Source: Dyadobacter fermentans (GTDB lineage: Bacteria; Bacteroidota; Bacteroidia; Cytophagales; Spirosomataceae). Taken from it: a stretch of DNA of 64,000 nt. Positions 16,593-25,399 of this stretch are shown here, piece by piece. Location of the stretch: the NCBI RefSeq assembly GCF_019924045.1, contig NZ_JAHXBN010000005.1, forward strand, positions 1 through 64,000, written 5' to 3'. The position numbers and the translations under genes are program-made. Numbering within the stretch: the stretch's first letter is position 1; the number at the start of each line of letters is the position of its first letter. Below the pieces are notes generated by a model. That model did not search any database. It worked only from the letters and a program-made list of their open reading frames with translations, and had not been told where the DNA came from.

Positions 16593-18698
16593 TTACCATT
16601 CCATCACAATACTTTCGAACTCCGCGAGGCGTGCGAGCGAGAGACTGACCGTGCCGTCTTTCCAGGTAAAGTTTAAAGGTTTGTGATTTGTCAAAGTAAA
16701 CATTTTTTGCGGTTTTTTCGCCAACCTGATCCTGAATTGCAAATCGTTGACAGGCAGGGGTTCGAAATACGTATTTCCGCTGAAACCGGTTAGGTTAATT
16801 AAGTGTAAAATCTGTCCGTCAGGGGTGTTTTTCGATTGGTTTTCGGGGGTGTTGCGGGTGAATGCTTTCAGCACCGTTTCGACCCGTGCCGGCGCATTCG
16901 TCTGGAAATTTTGTGCGATTTCGGGTAGCATATGGCTGATCATATCCAGCAACAGGTTCTTGTGTTCCTGATAGCCATGCATGTAATATATCCGGCCGAG
17001 GCTGATCGGGAAAAGTGCTGCTTTACTATTTGGATGATTTTTAATACCCAATGCATAGTAACCGGTGGGATCGTGGCCGCCGATGATTTCGGGCGGGCCC
17101 GGGCGCCCTTTTGCCAAAACGGGAAGCAGTTTTTGATCCGCACCTGAGAGGTCGTACAGCCCGAGGTTGAATTTCCAGAAAAGCATGCCCTGCCCTTTGA
17201 AACTTTTGAAAATGCTTCTGTCGTCGGGTACCAGGTAGTTTCCAGCGCCATCGTTATCCTTCTTCTCGATTTTTGCGCCGAAAAGTGCTTGTAGTGTTTC
17301 GGGGCTGTCAAACAAAGTCCGATTGGTGGCGATCAGGTGGGTGCCTTGCCGGCTGGCTTCTTTCAGTATTCGAAGAGCTTCCGGTTTCAGGTAGGTGATT
17401 TCCGGCAGGATGATCAGTTTATAGCCCCTTACCCTCTGTTCCAGATTCGCGATCTGGCCGTCTTCCACGATATCGAAAGGAATATGCGCTTCGCGGAGCA
17501 TCAGCTGAATGCCACGGTATTCCTGCATCGGCTCGCCATTCGGCCAGGCGCCGGGAGCTACCACGGCTATCTGGGCTACCGACTGATATTTGCCGAAATA
17601 GGCCTTGTTCTTTTTGTGAAAACCATACACTTTCCTGAAAACGGGATAGTTTCGTTCGTCCTCGTACCCGCGCATGTCACCCATCATGCTCATGTCCAGG
17701 CCCGAGCCATTGGCGATATTCTCGTACAACCTGATCCGCGTTTCCTCCGGTTCTATGGCATTGTAGCGCGACTGGAAGGATATTTGCTGGATGCTCGCGT
17801 TGCTGATAATGTGGTCCGGAAACGAGTTGACTGCATTGCCGACGTTATCGGAGGCCGTGTAGGGCCAATACGGCAGGGTGGTCATGCTCTGCGACTCGTG
17901 GCGGATGATATCTACAAACTTGTCTGAATAAGTACAGATTGCAATCTGCTCATTTTTCGACTTCACCAGCTTATGCAGTCTTTCCGACCAATCCTCCACA
18001 GTCGCTTTTTTGAATTCGAGGTATTGCTGGAAAAGTGGGTCTGCCTTGTTTTCCTCGATAGGCAGCGCCTTGCCGCCGCTGAACTCCGCGAAGCGCTTTT
18101 GATCGTATGCATTCTGATCGATGCCGTGGTATTTGCCTTCATAAGGGTTATTAACCTGATAGCCGGGCATATTCAGGAAGATACCATCGATCGGGAAGTT
18201 GTCGATCACCTCTTCAATGATCTTGAATGCCTTTTCCTGCACATAGGGGGCATTAATGGACACCACATACATATCGGTATTGATGATCCGCTCGCCTTTA
18301 GGGGAAATGTAGCACCAATCGGGATGGGCTTTGAAAATACGCTCGTGTACCCGGCTGAAATCGAAGCGGACAATCACCTTAATGCTGTTAGTGCGGCATT
18401 TGCGCACAATATCGGCGAGGACATTATTGTCTTTCAAATAAGGGTTCCGATAGTGAAAATCCAGCTGGGAGGGGTAAAAAGCCATAATGCCTCCTGCGTT
18501 GATCAACAGCGTATTAGCCGAACAGGCGACGAGGTCGGCTACAATGGAATCGGCGTTAATCGTTGCGGCCTCGTAGGCGGGCAGGTTCATCTGAATAACC
18601 CTCAGATTATTTCTTTTCCACCAGAGGTCCGGCTTGTTTTGTGCCAGGAGGGAACTTGCATTTAAGAGAAAGTAAAGGAGTAGAATGTGGCTTTTCAT
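16593..18698 (-). CDS. Secreted glycosyl-hydrolase-like protein (GHL6 / beta-galactosidase-A4-like)
   Basis: 701 residues with signal peptide 1-19 (SSLLAQ). The first ~330 residues follow a TIM-barrel pattern (RVIQMNLPAYEA, DSIVADLVACSANTLLINAGG, VIVRFDFSRVH, IDGIFLNMPGYQ) like the hypothetical glycosyl hydrolase 6 family. Residues about 390-500 (VAVVAPGAWPNGEPMQEYRG region, then YKLIILPEI) resemble the beta-galactosidase trimerisation domain of GH42. The C-terminal 100 residues form a beta-rich cap. Probably hydrolyses an oligosaccharide in the periplasm or outside; the substrate and catalytic acids are not assigned. The ATG at 18698 is chosen because it begins the signal peptide. Confidence 0.72.
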   Translation of the reverse strand: MKSHILLLYFLLNASSLLAQNKPDLWWKRNNLRVIQMNLPAYEAATINADSIVADLVACSANTLLINAGGIMAFYPSQLDFHYRNPYLKDNNVLADIVRKCRTNSIKVIVRFDFSRVHERIFKAHPDWCYISPKGERIINTDMYVVSINAPYVQEKAFKIIEEVIDNFPIDGIFLNMPGYQVNNPYEGKYHGIDQNAYDQKRFAEFSGGKALPIEENKADPLFQQYLEFKKATVEDWSERLHKLVKSKNEQIAICTYSDKFVDIIRHESQSMTTLPYWPYTASDNVGNAVNSFPDHIISNASIQQISFQSRYNAIEPEETRIRLYENIANGSGLDMSMMGDMRGYEDERNYPVFRKVYGFHKKNKAYFGKYQSVAQIAVVAPGAWPNGEPMQEYRGIQLMLREAHIPFDIVEDGQIANLEQRVRGYKLIILPEITYLKPEALRILKEASRQGTHLIATNRTLFDSPETLQALFGAKIEKKDNDGAGNYLVPDDRSIFKSFKGQGMLFWKFNLGLYDLSGADQKLLPVLAKGRPGPPEIIGGHDPTGYYALGIKNHPNSKAALFPISLGRIYYMHGYQEHKNLLLDMISHMLPEIAQNFQTNAPARVETVLKAFTRNTPENQSKNTPDGQILHLINLTGFSGNTYFEPLPVNDLQFRIRLAKKPQKMFTLTNHKPLNFTWKDGTVSLSLARLAEFESIVMEW

Positions 18699-18778
18699 AC
18701 CAAAATGAATGATTTGGTGGAAAAGTGCCGGGCTGCATCGCATCTACTGAATGCAGGAAGATTGATTTACCCCGCATT

Positions 18779-19915
18779 CTATTCGCGGTGCTTATAACCG
18801 AATGCGACGAAAAAAAGGAGTATACCCACCAATCCGAGTGCCCAGGACAACGAAGTGATTTCGGCGAGCACGCCAATCAGTGCCGGACCGGCAAGCTGGC
18901 CGGAATAGCCCAATATGGTAACTGCCGACAATGCGATGGACGGCGGTACATTGGGAATGCGCCCGGCGGCAGTGAAGAATATCGGTACCACGTTGGCAGC
19001 GCCAAGTCCAACCATTACAAACCCCAGCAATGCGGCAATGGCGGAAGGGACGGTAACCGCTACAATGAATCCGGCGCCCGCAAGTAAGGTGCCGTAAAAT
19101 ACCACTTTTGCTGGACCCAGCCGATGGATAATGCTGTCGCCGGTGAGGCGCATGATGGCCATGGCCACCGAAAATGCGGCGTAGCCAAGTCCGGAGAACG
19201 ATGGGTCGAAACCCCGTGAGAATTGCAGGAAAACGGCGCTCCAATCGAGGAGGGAACCTTCGGCAAGGAAAAGAATGAAGCACATAATGCCCAGCACCAC
19301 CACAGGCCCCTTGGGCAATACGAAACTGGTACCATCCAGTTTGGCTTCTTCCGAATGGGGTAACAGGTACCGCGACTGGGTCACAGTAATGAAGACGAGC
19401 AACGCGGAAATAGCGACGGCTGCGTAAGTAGGCGAGAGCCCGGCTTTGATCAGAAAACCCAGTCCTATGGAGCCCATGAGCCCGCCAAGGCTGAACATTC
19501 CGTGGAAGGAGGACATAATATGGCTGCCGTGCCGTTCCTGAACCACGACGGCCTGCGCATTCATGGAAACATCGATGGAGCCGATTCCCGCACCAAACAC
19601 GAACAATGCTGCGGCAAGCTGGTAAGGAGAGCTGGCCATTAGCAGCAATGGAAGCAGAGAAGCAATTACCAATGCCGAAACGATAGCTACTGTCCGGCTG
19701 CCGTATTTATTAATGAGCAAACCGGTGAGCGGCATTGTGAGAATAGCCCCAGCGCCCAATGCGAGCAGGACCACACCTAAATCGGCATCGTTCAGGCCCA
19801 GTTTGATTTTGGCAAAAGGCACCATCGGCGCCCAGCTTGACAGGCCGATGCCGCATACTAGAAATATCAATAAGGTTGCTCTCCGGGCTGCGCTGATTCT
19901 CAGTTTCTCTTCCAT
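18779..19915 (-). CDS. MFS transporter, YbjJ-like
   Basis: 378 residues, about 12 TM helices; motifs LLALGAGAILTMPLTGLLINKYG, GAGIGSIDVSMNAQAV and SSFHGMFSLGGLMGS (each seen in full in the frame) are typical of the YbjJ/FucP-related MFS branch. Substrate unknown; family members carry sugars or export small molecules. The ATG at 19915 (MEEKLRISAARR) is preferred to an upstream in-frame ATG whose added residues are unrelated to the family. Transcribed alone, about 80 bp upstream of the glycosyl hydrolase gene on the same strand. Confidence 0.8.
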   Translation of the reverse strand: MEEKLRISAARRATLLIFLVCGIGLSSWAPMVPFAKIKLGLNDADLGVVLLALGAGAILTMPLTGLLINKYGSRTVAIVSALVIASLLPLLLMASSPYQLAAALFVFGAGIGSIDVSMNAQAVVVQERHGSHIMSSFHGMFSLGGLMGSIGLGFLIKAGLSPTYAAVAISALLVFITVTQSRYLLPHSEEAKLDGTSFVLPKGPVVVLGIMCFILFLAEGSLLDWSAVFLQFSRGFDPSFSGLGYAAFSVAMAIMRLTGDSIIHRLGPAKVVFYGTLLAGAGFIVAVTVPSAIAALLGFVMVGLGAANVVPIFFTAAGRIPNVPPSIALSAVTILGYSGQLAGPALIGVLAEITSLSWALGLVGILLFFVAFGYKHRE

Positions 19916-20017
19916 TAATGTAAGCTTGGATTTTCCACAAAGAAATATGATTTTGCAGAAAATTGCAAAATATTGCAAAAAATAGCAATTTTGGTATTGA
20001 ACTGCCTGAATTGGTAC

Positions 20018-20052
20018 TAAAAAAGAGGCCAGGTTTTTGCTACCTGGCCTCT
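20018..20052 (-). terminator. Terminator of the GMC oxidoreductase operon
   Basis: AGAGGCCAGGT (20024-20034) pairs with ACCTGGCCTCT (20042-20052); on the minus strand the stem is followed by TTTTTT. The stem lies 11 nt past the oxidoreductase stop. Confidence 0.85.
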
Positions 20053-20062
20053 GAACATTCCA

Positions 20063-21784
20063 TCAGATGTTTTTCTTTTTGGATTCTTTCACTGCGAAAT
20101 CCACCGCTCGCGCCGTAAGCGCCATATAGGTAAGCGACGGGTTCACACACGACGCGGATGTCATGGCGGCGCCGTCGGTAACGAAAACGTTTTTCACCGA
20201 GTGGAGCTGGTTGTTGCCATTCAAAACCGACGTTTTGGGATCGCGTCCCATGCGGGCGGTGCCCATTTCGTGGATCGCCATTCCCAGGTACGAACCGTTG
20301 TCATAAGTGCGTACGTTTTTGACACCCGATCTTTCGAGCATTTCGGCTGCGTCGTTCATCATGTCCTTACGCATTTTTTTCTCGTTCTCGCGAAGGTCAG
20401 CATCGAAAACAACCGCAGGAATACCGAATTTGTCTTTCTTATCCTTATTCAGGTACATCCGGTTTTCGTGGTATGGCAATGTTTCACCGAAGCCACCGAA
20501 GCCCATTGTCCAGTTTCCCGGAGTGGTAAGCTCTTCCTTGAAATCGGCGCCGAATGCCAGTTCGGCAATGTTACGCTGCCATCCCTGGCGGCCACCGCCA
20601 CCCTGGTAGCCGAATCCGCGCAGGTAGTCGCGTTTGTCGTTGCCGACGTTGCGGTAACGCGGTACATAGATACCGTTGGCGCGGCGACCGAAGTAATATT
20701 TGTCGAGGTCACCTTCCCAGGTACCACTAGCGCCCGTGCGGAAGTGGTGGTCCATGAGATTATGGCCCAGTTCGCCCGAGTCGTTACCCATTCCGTTCGG
20801 GAAGCGGTCGGACGTAGAGTTGAGAAGCAAAGCCGTAGACGCCATCGCACTTGCGCAAACGAAGATGATATTTGCGAAAAATTCCCGCTCCTGCAAGGTT
20901 ACCGTGTCGACGACGCGTACGCCGGTAGCACGGCCATTTTGTTTTTTACCATCATAAATAATCTCCCGCACCACCGAATCGGGACGGAGCGTCAAGCGGC
21001 CGGTTTTCATCGCCGGCGGCAATGTCGACGACTGGGTGCTGAAATACGCGCCATACGGGCAGCCATAGGAGCATCGGTTGCGATACTGGCATGGGCCGCG
21101 GCCCCCGTCGAGCTGGATCTTGGTCGGTTGCGAAAGGTTGGCAACACGTCCGATCGTCATCACCCGGCCCGGGAATTCTTTTTCGAGACGTTTGCGTACT
21201 TCTTTTTCGACGTGGTACATTTCCATCGGCGCAATGAAGTCGCTATCAGGCAACTGGGGCAAGCCTAGCTTCTCACCCGAAATACCGACGTGTTTTTCAA
21301 CGTATGAATACCATGGGGCAATGTCTTTGTAACGGATCGGCCAGTCGACAGCGATGCCGTCTTTCAGGTTGGCTTCGAAGTCGAGGTCGCTCAGGCGATA
21401 CGACTGCCGTCCCCACATGATGGATTTCCCGCCGACGATGTTCGGACGGAACCAGTCGAACCGCTTTTTCTCTTCGTAGGGCTGGTCCATATCGTTCATC
21501 CAGTACTTCTCGGTCATTTCGTTGTATGGATAATCACGCGAGAGGAATGGGTGTGTTTCCTTCTGTTTGACCGTCAAACGGCCGTTATATTGCGTCTCCC
21601 AGGGCGCTTTCAGTGCATTTTCATAGCCTGTCACGTGTTCCAGGTTCTTGCCTTTTTCGAGCATGAGCACTCTCAGGCCCTTTTCGGTCAGTTCTTTCGC
21701 CGCCCAGCCGCCGGAAACTCCGGAGCCAATCACGATGGCGTCGTAGGTGATGTCTTTTTTTGCGTCAATATTAAGATTCGCCAT
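20063..21784 (-). CDS. GMC-family sugar oxidoreductase (large subunit, FAD)
   Basis: 573 residues. N-terminal Rossmann FAD motif VIGSGVSGGWAAKEL with acidic end LEKG, a VGGKSIMWGRQS motif contacting FAD, a Cys-rich segment CQYRNRCSYGCPYGAY, and the C-terminal GMC motifs HEMGTARMG and SCVNPSLTYMALTARA holding the catalytic His/Asn. It matches large subunits of the gluconate 2-dehydrogenase/glucoside 3-dehydrogenase type, which oxidise sugars and pass electrons to cytochromes. The next gene upstream encodes the subunit-3 partner, which carries the export signal for the complex. The exact sugar is not determined. Confidence 0.9.
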   Translation of the reverse strand: MANLNIDAKKDITYDAIVIGSGVSGGWAAKELTEKGLRVLMLEKGKNLEHVTGYENALKAPWETQYNGRLTVKQKETHPFLSRDYPYNEMTEKYWMNDMDQPYEEKKRFDWFRPNIVGGKSIMWGRQSYRLSDLDFEANLKDGIAVDWPIRYKDIAPWYSYVEKHVGISGEKLGLPQLPDSDFIAPMEMYHVEKEVRKRLEKEFPGRVMTIGRVANLSQPTKIQLDGGRGPCQYRNRCSYGCPYGAYFSTQSSTLPPAMKTGRLTLRPDSVVREIIYDGKKQNGRATGVRVVDTVTLQEREFFANIIFVCASAMASTALLLNSTSDRFPNGMGNDSGELGHNLMDHHFRTGASGTWEGDLDKYYFGRRANGIYVPRYRNVGNDKRDYLRGFGYQGGGGRQGWQRNIAELAFGADFKEELTTPGNWTMGFGGFGETLPYHENRMYLNKDKKDKFGIPAVVFDADLRENEKKMRKDMMNDAAEMLERSGVKNVRTYDNGSYLGMAIHEMGTARMGRDPKTSVLNGNNQLHSVKNVFVTDGAAMTSASCVNPSLTYMALTARAVDFAVKESKKKNI

Positions 21785-21800
21785 TTTCTAATAGAGTTTG

Positions 21801-21830
21801 GAATGTCAGGAGTAGTCAGGAGGTCATGGA
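21801..21830. repeat. Short GTCAGG word repeat inside the GMC operon
   Basis: GTCAGG occurs at 10-bp spacing (21805, 21815), with a further GTCA at 21823. The two 10-mers GAATGTCAGG and AGTAGTCAGG closely match units of the decamer array at 38.3 kb, such as AATAGTCAGG, suggesting a small member or remnant of the same class. Confidence 0.5.
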
Positions 21831-21866
21831 GTGACTGCTGCTATGATCCTATTAATTGTTTCCGGA

Positions 21867-22397
21867 TTAAAGAGCCCAGCTTTTCTGTCCTTTGGGCATG
21901 GGCCAGCTACCTTCGAACCGGCCGGGGATCGGCAGGTAATCGAGAGCCTGCGTCGCACCGATTTCCGAAGTGAAATAGCCGGTTACGGTGAGCCCCTTCA
22001 TTTGCAGGAAAAAAGGCTTGTCGGAAACGGTGGTCTTTTTAATAATATCGTTTTTCTGGGGGGCGTCCAGCGCGGCGAAATCCTTGGAATAGGTTTCCCT
22101 GGCAAGCGCGTCTACTTTGGCAAGACCATCATAGAACTTTTTCTGCTCCTCCATCGGGTAGCAATCGCGCATAACGCGCACGATAAACTTCTCGGCTCCG
22201 GCGGCTTTGGCGCCCGGGGTGTCTGTGGTAGGGATGATCACATCCGCGACTTCCGCAAGCAGGGCTTCCTGCTGATCGGACACTTCAAGGGATGGGCCGA
22301 AATTCAGACGCTCGCCTGTGATACTGGCCATAAGCGGGGCTGAAATCGCGCCGCCCAACAGGAAGGTTATTCTTTGAACAGCTTCTCTACGGTTCAT
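21867..22397 (-). CDS. Gluconate 2-dehydrogenase subunit 3-like protein (Tat signal)
   Basis: 176 residues. The N-terminus MNRREAVQRITFLLGGAIS is a Tat-like signal with RR followed by a hydrophobic stretch. The body matches the gluconate_2-dh3 family (LLAEVADVIIPTTDTPGAKAAG, then IVRVMRDCYP). Subunit 3 commonly pairs with a GMC flavoprotein lacking its own signal and is thought to piggy-back it through the Tat system. It lies 82 nt upstream of the GMC gene on the same strand; the gap carries a short GTCAGG word repeat. Confidence 0.88.
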   Translation of the reverse strand: MNRREAVQRITFLLGGAISAPLMASITGERLNFGPSLEVSDQQEALLAEVADVIIPTTDTPGAKAAGAEKFIVRVMRDCYPMEEQKKFYDGLAKVDALARETYSKDFAALDAPQKNDIIKKTTVSDKPFFLQMKGLTVTGYFTSEIGATQALDYLPIPGRFEGSWPMPKGQKSWAL

Positions 22398-22446
22398 GGT
22401 TAGGTTATTAAGTCAGGAAATTCAAATAGCTATAAAAAATATCTTT

Positions 22447-22480
22447 TAAAGATAATAAGAAGGGCGTTTCGGGCATCAAA
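22447..22480 (-). promoter_or_regulatory. Probable promoter of the subunit 3/GMC operon
   Basis: On the minus strand TTTG (22480-22477) is followed after 22 nt by TATCTTTA (22454-22447), a 7/8 match to the Bacteroidota -7 box TAnnTTTG. The start codon is 50 nt downstream of the -7 box. Confidence 0.35.
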
Positions 22481-22559
22481 ACAGACCCTTTTTTCCGAAT
22501 ATTCATCCAAAAAGACCATTTGCACATCAAATTTCATGAGGTCCCGATTCTGTGATGAT

Positions 22560-22701
22560 ATTTGAATCGTAGTTACTGGACTAGGGGCTGAGGCAACAGC
22601 AGTTTAAGTATCCTGTTGAATCAGTTAAAGGTTAGGTAATAGAGGAACGTTGAGTAAATAATGTGAATATCTTCCCTGAGGTTCAGGGAAGATATTTTTT
22701 T
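22560..22701 (+). ncRNA. Candidate small RNA ending in a strong terminator
   Basis: A perfect 13-bp stem ATATCTTCCCTGA (22667-22679) with TCAGGGAAGATAT (22683-22695) and a 6-T run forms a textbook terminator, yet no plus-strand gene precedes it; the nearest gene is divergent. The 5' end given here is a guess. No match to a known RNA family was recognised by eye. Confidence 0.35.
22667..22701 (+). terminator. Orphan terminator 1
   Basis: 13-bp perfect stem, 3-nt loop, then TTTTTT. See the candidate small RNA above it. Confidence 0.8.
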
Positions 22702-22825
22702 GAAAGCATTAAAAAGGGACATGCGTAATGACATAGTTATATAGCCAACCTAACTAAACGAACAGCCGAAGTTGCAGTGGTCATGTGAAACTGGCGGATC
22801 CATGATTGTACGACGGAGGCAAAAG

Positions 22826-22848
22826 GCCGGACGTGTCCGGCTTTTTTT
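22826..22848 (+). terminator. Orphan terminator 2
   Basis: GCCGGA-CGTG-TCCGGC followed by seven T residues. It ends a possible second short transcript that begins after the first orphan terminator at about 22.70 kb. Confidence 0.75.
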
Positions 22849-22915
22849 GTGCCCTAATGCGCATAAAGGGGCTCTTTGACTTGATGTTTGAAGATTTTAT
22901 CCCTTAATTCGGCGC

Positions 22916-22953
22916 GGCCGATGCGCCGCGTAGGTCGTGCTACGCAGTCGGCC
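22916..22953. repeat. GC-rich bipartite hairpin before the aldo/keto reductase
   Basis: GGCCGA (22916-22921) pairs with TCGGCC (22948-22953), and inside it CGTAG (22929-22933) with CTACG (22940-22944). It ends 26 bp before the ATG at 22980, so it would sit in the 5' leader and could affect translation. Confidence 0.5.
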
Positions 22954-22979
22954 CTTTACTCATTTTAACATCAACGCAA

Positions 22980-24032
22980 ATGGAATTCAGACAACTGGGA
23001 GGATCGGGCTTGAAAGTACCGGTACTTAGCTTTGGTACCGGCACTTTTGGCGGTACCGGTGATTTCTTCAAGGCATGGGGCAATACACAGGTCGATGAAG
23101 CAACGAAGCTGGTGGGGCTGTGTATGGATGCAGGGCTCAATTTTTTCGATACAGCTAATGTCTATTCGCAAGGTTTGTCCGAGGAAATCCTCGGCAAAGC
23201 GATTATCGGTCTGCGTGACAAGATTATTCTCTCTACAAAAGCAACGTTCAGAATGGGGACCCAGCCGAACCAGTCGGGCTCAGGGCGTTTTCACCTGATC
23301 AAGGCGTGCGAGGACAGTTTACGCAGGCTGCAAACGGATTACATTGACATCTACCATATGCACGGTTTCGATGGCACCACGCCTGTGGAGGAAACGCTCA
23401 GCGCATTGGACGATCTGATCCGCGCCGGAAAAGTACGCTACATTGCCTGCTCCAACTTCTCGGGCTGGCATCTGATGAAATCGCTCTCTGTTTCAGAACG
23501 GTATGGTTGGGCGAAGTATATCGCACACCAGGCGCATTATTCATTGCTAAGCAGGGAACTGGAGTGGGAACTGATGCCGCTCGGAGTCGACCAGAAGATT
23601 GGTACGATCGTGTGGAGTCCGTTGTCGGCAGGGCGCCTGGGAGGGAAATACCGCCGGAACCAGCCTCTTCCGCCGGAAGGGCGTATTGCCCAGGGAGGAG
23701 GCGAAGGGCCTGCCATACCGGAAGACTTTTTCTTTAACCTGATCGATGTACTCGACGAAGTAGCCGCGGAAACGGAAAAAACCGTTGCACAAGTGGCACT
23801 GAACTGGCTGTTGCAGCGTCCGACTGTCAGCAATATCGTAATCGGTGCACGGAATGAGGAGCAATTGAAGCAAAACCTCGGAGCTGTGGGCTGGAACCTT
23901 ACGCTGGAACAGGTGAAGCGCCTGGATGCCGCGAGCGAAAAGTCGCCGATATATCCTTACTGGCATCAGAGGAAGAATACCGCATTGAATCCCCTTCCTG
24001 ACTTTTACGGCCATCTTACAGCCCGACAATAA
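22980..24032 (+). CDS. Aldo/keto reductase
   Basis: 350-residue cytoplasmic NAD(P)H-dependent oxidoreductase. The catalytic tetrad is visible: Asp57 (FFDTAN), Tyr62 (NVYSQG), Lys87 (STKATF) and His128 (YHMHGFD). The C-terminal NADP-binding region has IGARNEEQLKQNLGAVGW. It resembles the YghZ/YajO-like AKR branch acting on sugars and aldehydes. Neighbouring divergent genes encode a sugar-type GMC dehydrogenase, so a link to sugar oxidation is possible but unproven. Confidence 0.88.
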   Translation: MEFRQLGGSGLKVPVLSFGTGTFGGTGDFFKAWGNTQVDEATKLVGLCMDAGLNFFDTANVYSQGLSEEILGKAIIGLRDKIILSTKATFRMGTQPNQSGSGRFHLIKACEDSLRRLQTDYIDIYHMHGFDGTTPVEETLSALDDLIRAGKVRYIACSNFSGWHLMKSLSVSERYGWAKYIAHQAHYSLLSRELEWELMPLGVDQKIGTIVWSPLSAGRLGGKYRRNQPLPPEGRIAQGGGEGPAIPEDFFFNLIDVLDEVAAETEKTVAQVALNWLLQRPTVSNIVIGARNEEQLKQNLGAVGWNLTLEQVKRLDAASEKSPIYPYWHQRKNTALNPLPDFYGHLTARQ

Positions 24033-24041
24033 ATAAAGCAA

Positions 24042-24096
24042 CCGGAGGCCGGGCTTGCAGTTCTTGCAGTTCTTCGCCTTGCTACCTGGCCTCCGG
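24042..24096. terminator. Hairpin between the convergent reductase and response regulator genes
   Basis: CCGGAGGCC (24042-24050) pairs perfectly with GGCCTCCGG (24088-24096); the 37-nt loop contains the direct repeat TTGCAGTTC twice. No T run follows, and the right arm overlaps the end of the response regulator gene, so termination is only probable. Confidence 0.45.
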
Positions 24097-24720
24097 GATA
24101 TACAACCCGTGCTGCATGGCATACACGATGAGGTCGGTGGTGCGGCGTACTTTCAGCTTATCCATGACGCTCCGATGGTAGTATTGCACCGTATGGGCAC
24201 TCAGTTTCAGCTCATAGGCAATTTCCTTAATCGTGTGCCCGCCGCAGACTTTCTGAAGTACTTCTTTTTCCCTGGGGGAAAGATGCATAACCACTTCTTC
24301 TTCCGTAAATACACTGTTGATCAGCGTGTCGCGGATGGTTTTCCCAATGTACTGCTTGCCTGCATGCACCTGGAAAATTGATTCCCTGAATTCCTCGAAA
24401 AGTGTCGATTTCGACAAAAAACTGTTCGCTCCGCGGCGGATCGTGTATTTGACGGTCTGAGCATCTGTGACCGTCGACAGCACTATTACCTTCATTTCCT
24501 TCGGTAACGTCGATCGGCAAACGTCGAGTAATTCGAGGCCATTCTGGCTGTTGAGGGCGAGGTCCATAACCAGGATGTCGGGAGGCGTGCCGCTTCTTTC
24601 CGTCAGGAAATCTTTACCGTCCGTGTATGCTTCCACCGTTTCCACCTCCGGTATCAGCTTCAACAGATTTTGAAGGGCATCAGCAAGAAGAAGGTGTTCA
24701 TCTACCAAGACTATATTCAT
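24082..24720 (-). CDS. NarL/FixJ-family response regulator
   Basis: 212 residues. Receiver domain 1-125 with the acidic pair Asp7-Glu8, phospho-acceptor Asp53 (ILVMDLAL), Ser82/Thr83 and Lys104 (FLSKST). C-terminal LuxR-type helix-turn-helix about 145-205 (LSPREKEVLQKVCGGHTIKE region, then LSAHTVQYYHRSVMDKL). A transcription factor activated by a histidine kinase that is not adjacent. The neighbour upstream is a large gap and then a T9SS cargo gene facing away, a possible target. Confidence 0.9.
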   Translation of the reverse strand: MNIVLVDEHLLLADALQNLLKLIPEVETVEAYTDGKDFLTERSGTPPDILVMDLALNSQNGLELLDVCRSTLPKEMKVIVLSTVTDAQTVKYTIRRGANSFLSKSTLFEEFRESIFQVHAGKQYIGKTIRDTLINSVFTEEEVVMHLSPREKEVLQKVCGGHTIKEIAYELKLSAHTVQYYHRSVMDKLKVRRTTDLIVYAMQHGLYIPEAR

Positions 24721-25399
24721 AGAATTACTTTTAAGTATTATTAGACCTAATTTGATGCCCCGATTTTGTACAATTTGATCATTTGATATTTATAGGCCTA
24801 AGTGGAAATGCTGCGAAATCGCTGCCGATTTTTTATATAATCAATTCAGCTACACAAAATACGCGAATATAAAGCAAAGTGACCATCCATTAGAGTGTAG
24901 TAGTTATTTGCTAAAAGTAACTTTCGGTGAATTTCTAACGAATGAGTAGATAAAATTAGTTCTATACCCCCAGTTTTTTGGGGGCGCAATCATACTAAAA
25001 ATATGTGGGTTTGTTTTGATTCATTTATAAATACATTTGCAAATAAGTACTATGTAATTTGAGAATATAGTATAACTAAATTGACGTACTTGATTTCACC
25101 CGTATTCTTAAAGTCATCAACACTTAAACCATTCCATAGTACAATTACAAAACTTATTGGCTCATCTCTCTTGACCGGCACTCCGGTTATTCGTTAGGCG
25201 ACACCTTCACAAGAAAGACTATCAGACGCCCGCGCGTATAGAAATCAGCGTGCACTTACAGATGGGGCATTCACATAGGATCTGACCATGCTACCGGTTT
25301 TGCCGGGATCAGGTTTCTATTATTTAATTATTTGATTTTCAAGAATTTATATTCAATTAATCACATAACGGTTTATTTCTATTCTAAATTTCTATCACT
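24721..25399. other. 679-bp non-coding gap with promoter and long leader
   Basis: AT-rich region between divergent response regulator and T9SS cargo gene. No ORF with coding character. It contains a small C5/G5 hairpin near 24966-24985, a good promoter at 25010-25039 and, downstream of it, about 350 nt of probable untranslated leader with a CCGG/CCGG hairpin near 25175-25190 and another structured stretch at 25280-25315. Confidence 0.6.
25010..25039 (+). promoter_or_regulatory. Bacteroidota-type promoter for the T9SS cargo gene
   Basis: TTTG (25010-25013) followed after 18 nt by TACATTTG (25032-25039), an exact match to the TAnnTTTG -7 box at nearly the usual spacing from the -33 TTTG. Transcription would start near 25045, leaving a leader of about 350 nt before the ATG at 25400. 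Confidence 0.55.

Larger units (their letters stand above)
22398..22979. other. 582-bp non-coding gap with two orphan terminators
   Basis: No protein gene recognised. It holds a probable promoter for the oxidoreductase operon, two Rho-independent terminator hairpins on the plus strand that have no annotated gene in front of them, and a GC-rich hairpin next to the aldo/keto reductase start. The pattern suggests one or two small RNA genes transcribed rightward. Confidence 0.6.

Noticed and set aside
20201..21268. 355-codon frame antisense to the GMC oxidoreductase
   Set aside because: Long but without domain or signal; the opposite strand encodes clear FAD and GMC motifs.
22400..22980. tRNA or 6S RNA
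   Set aside because: No cloverleaf, CCA end or large central bubble structure was apparent.
25040..25399. Known riboswitch
   Set aside because: No match by eye to cobalamin, TPP, SAM or other common aptamer cores; only generic hairpins.
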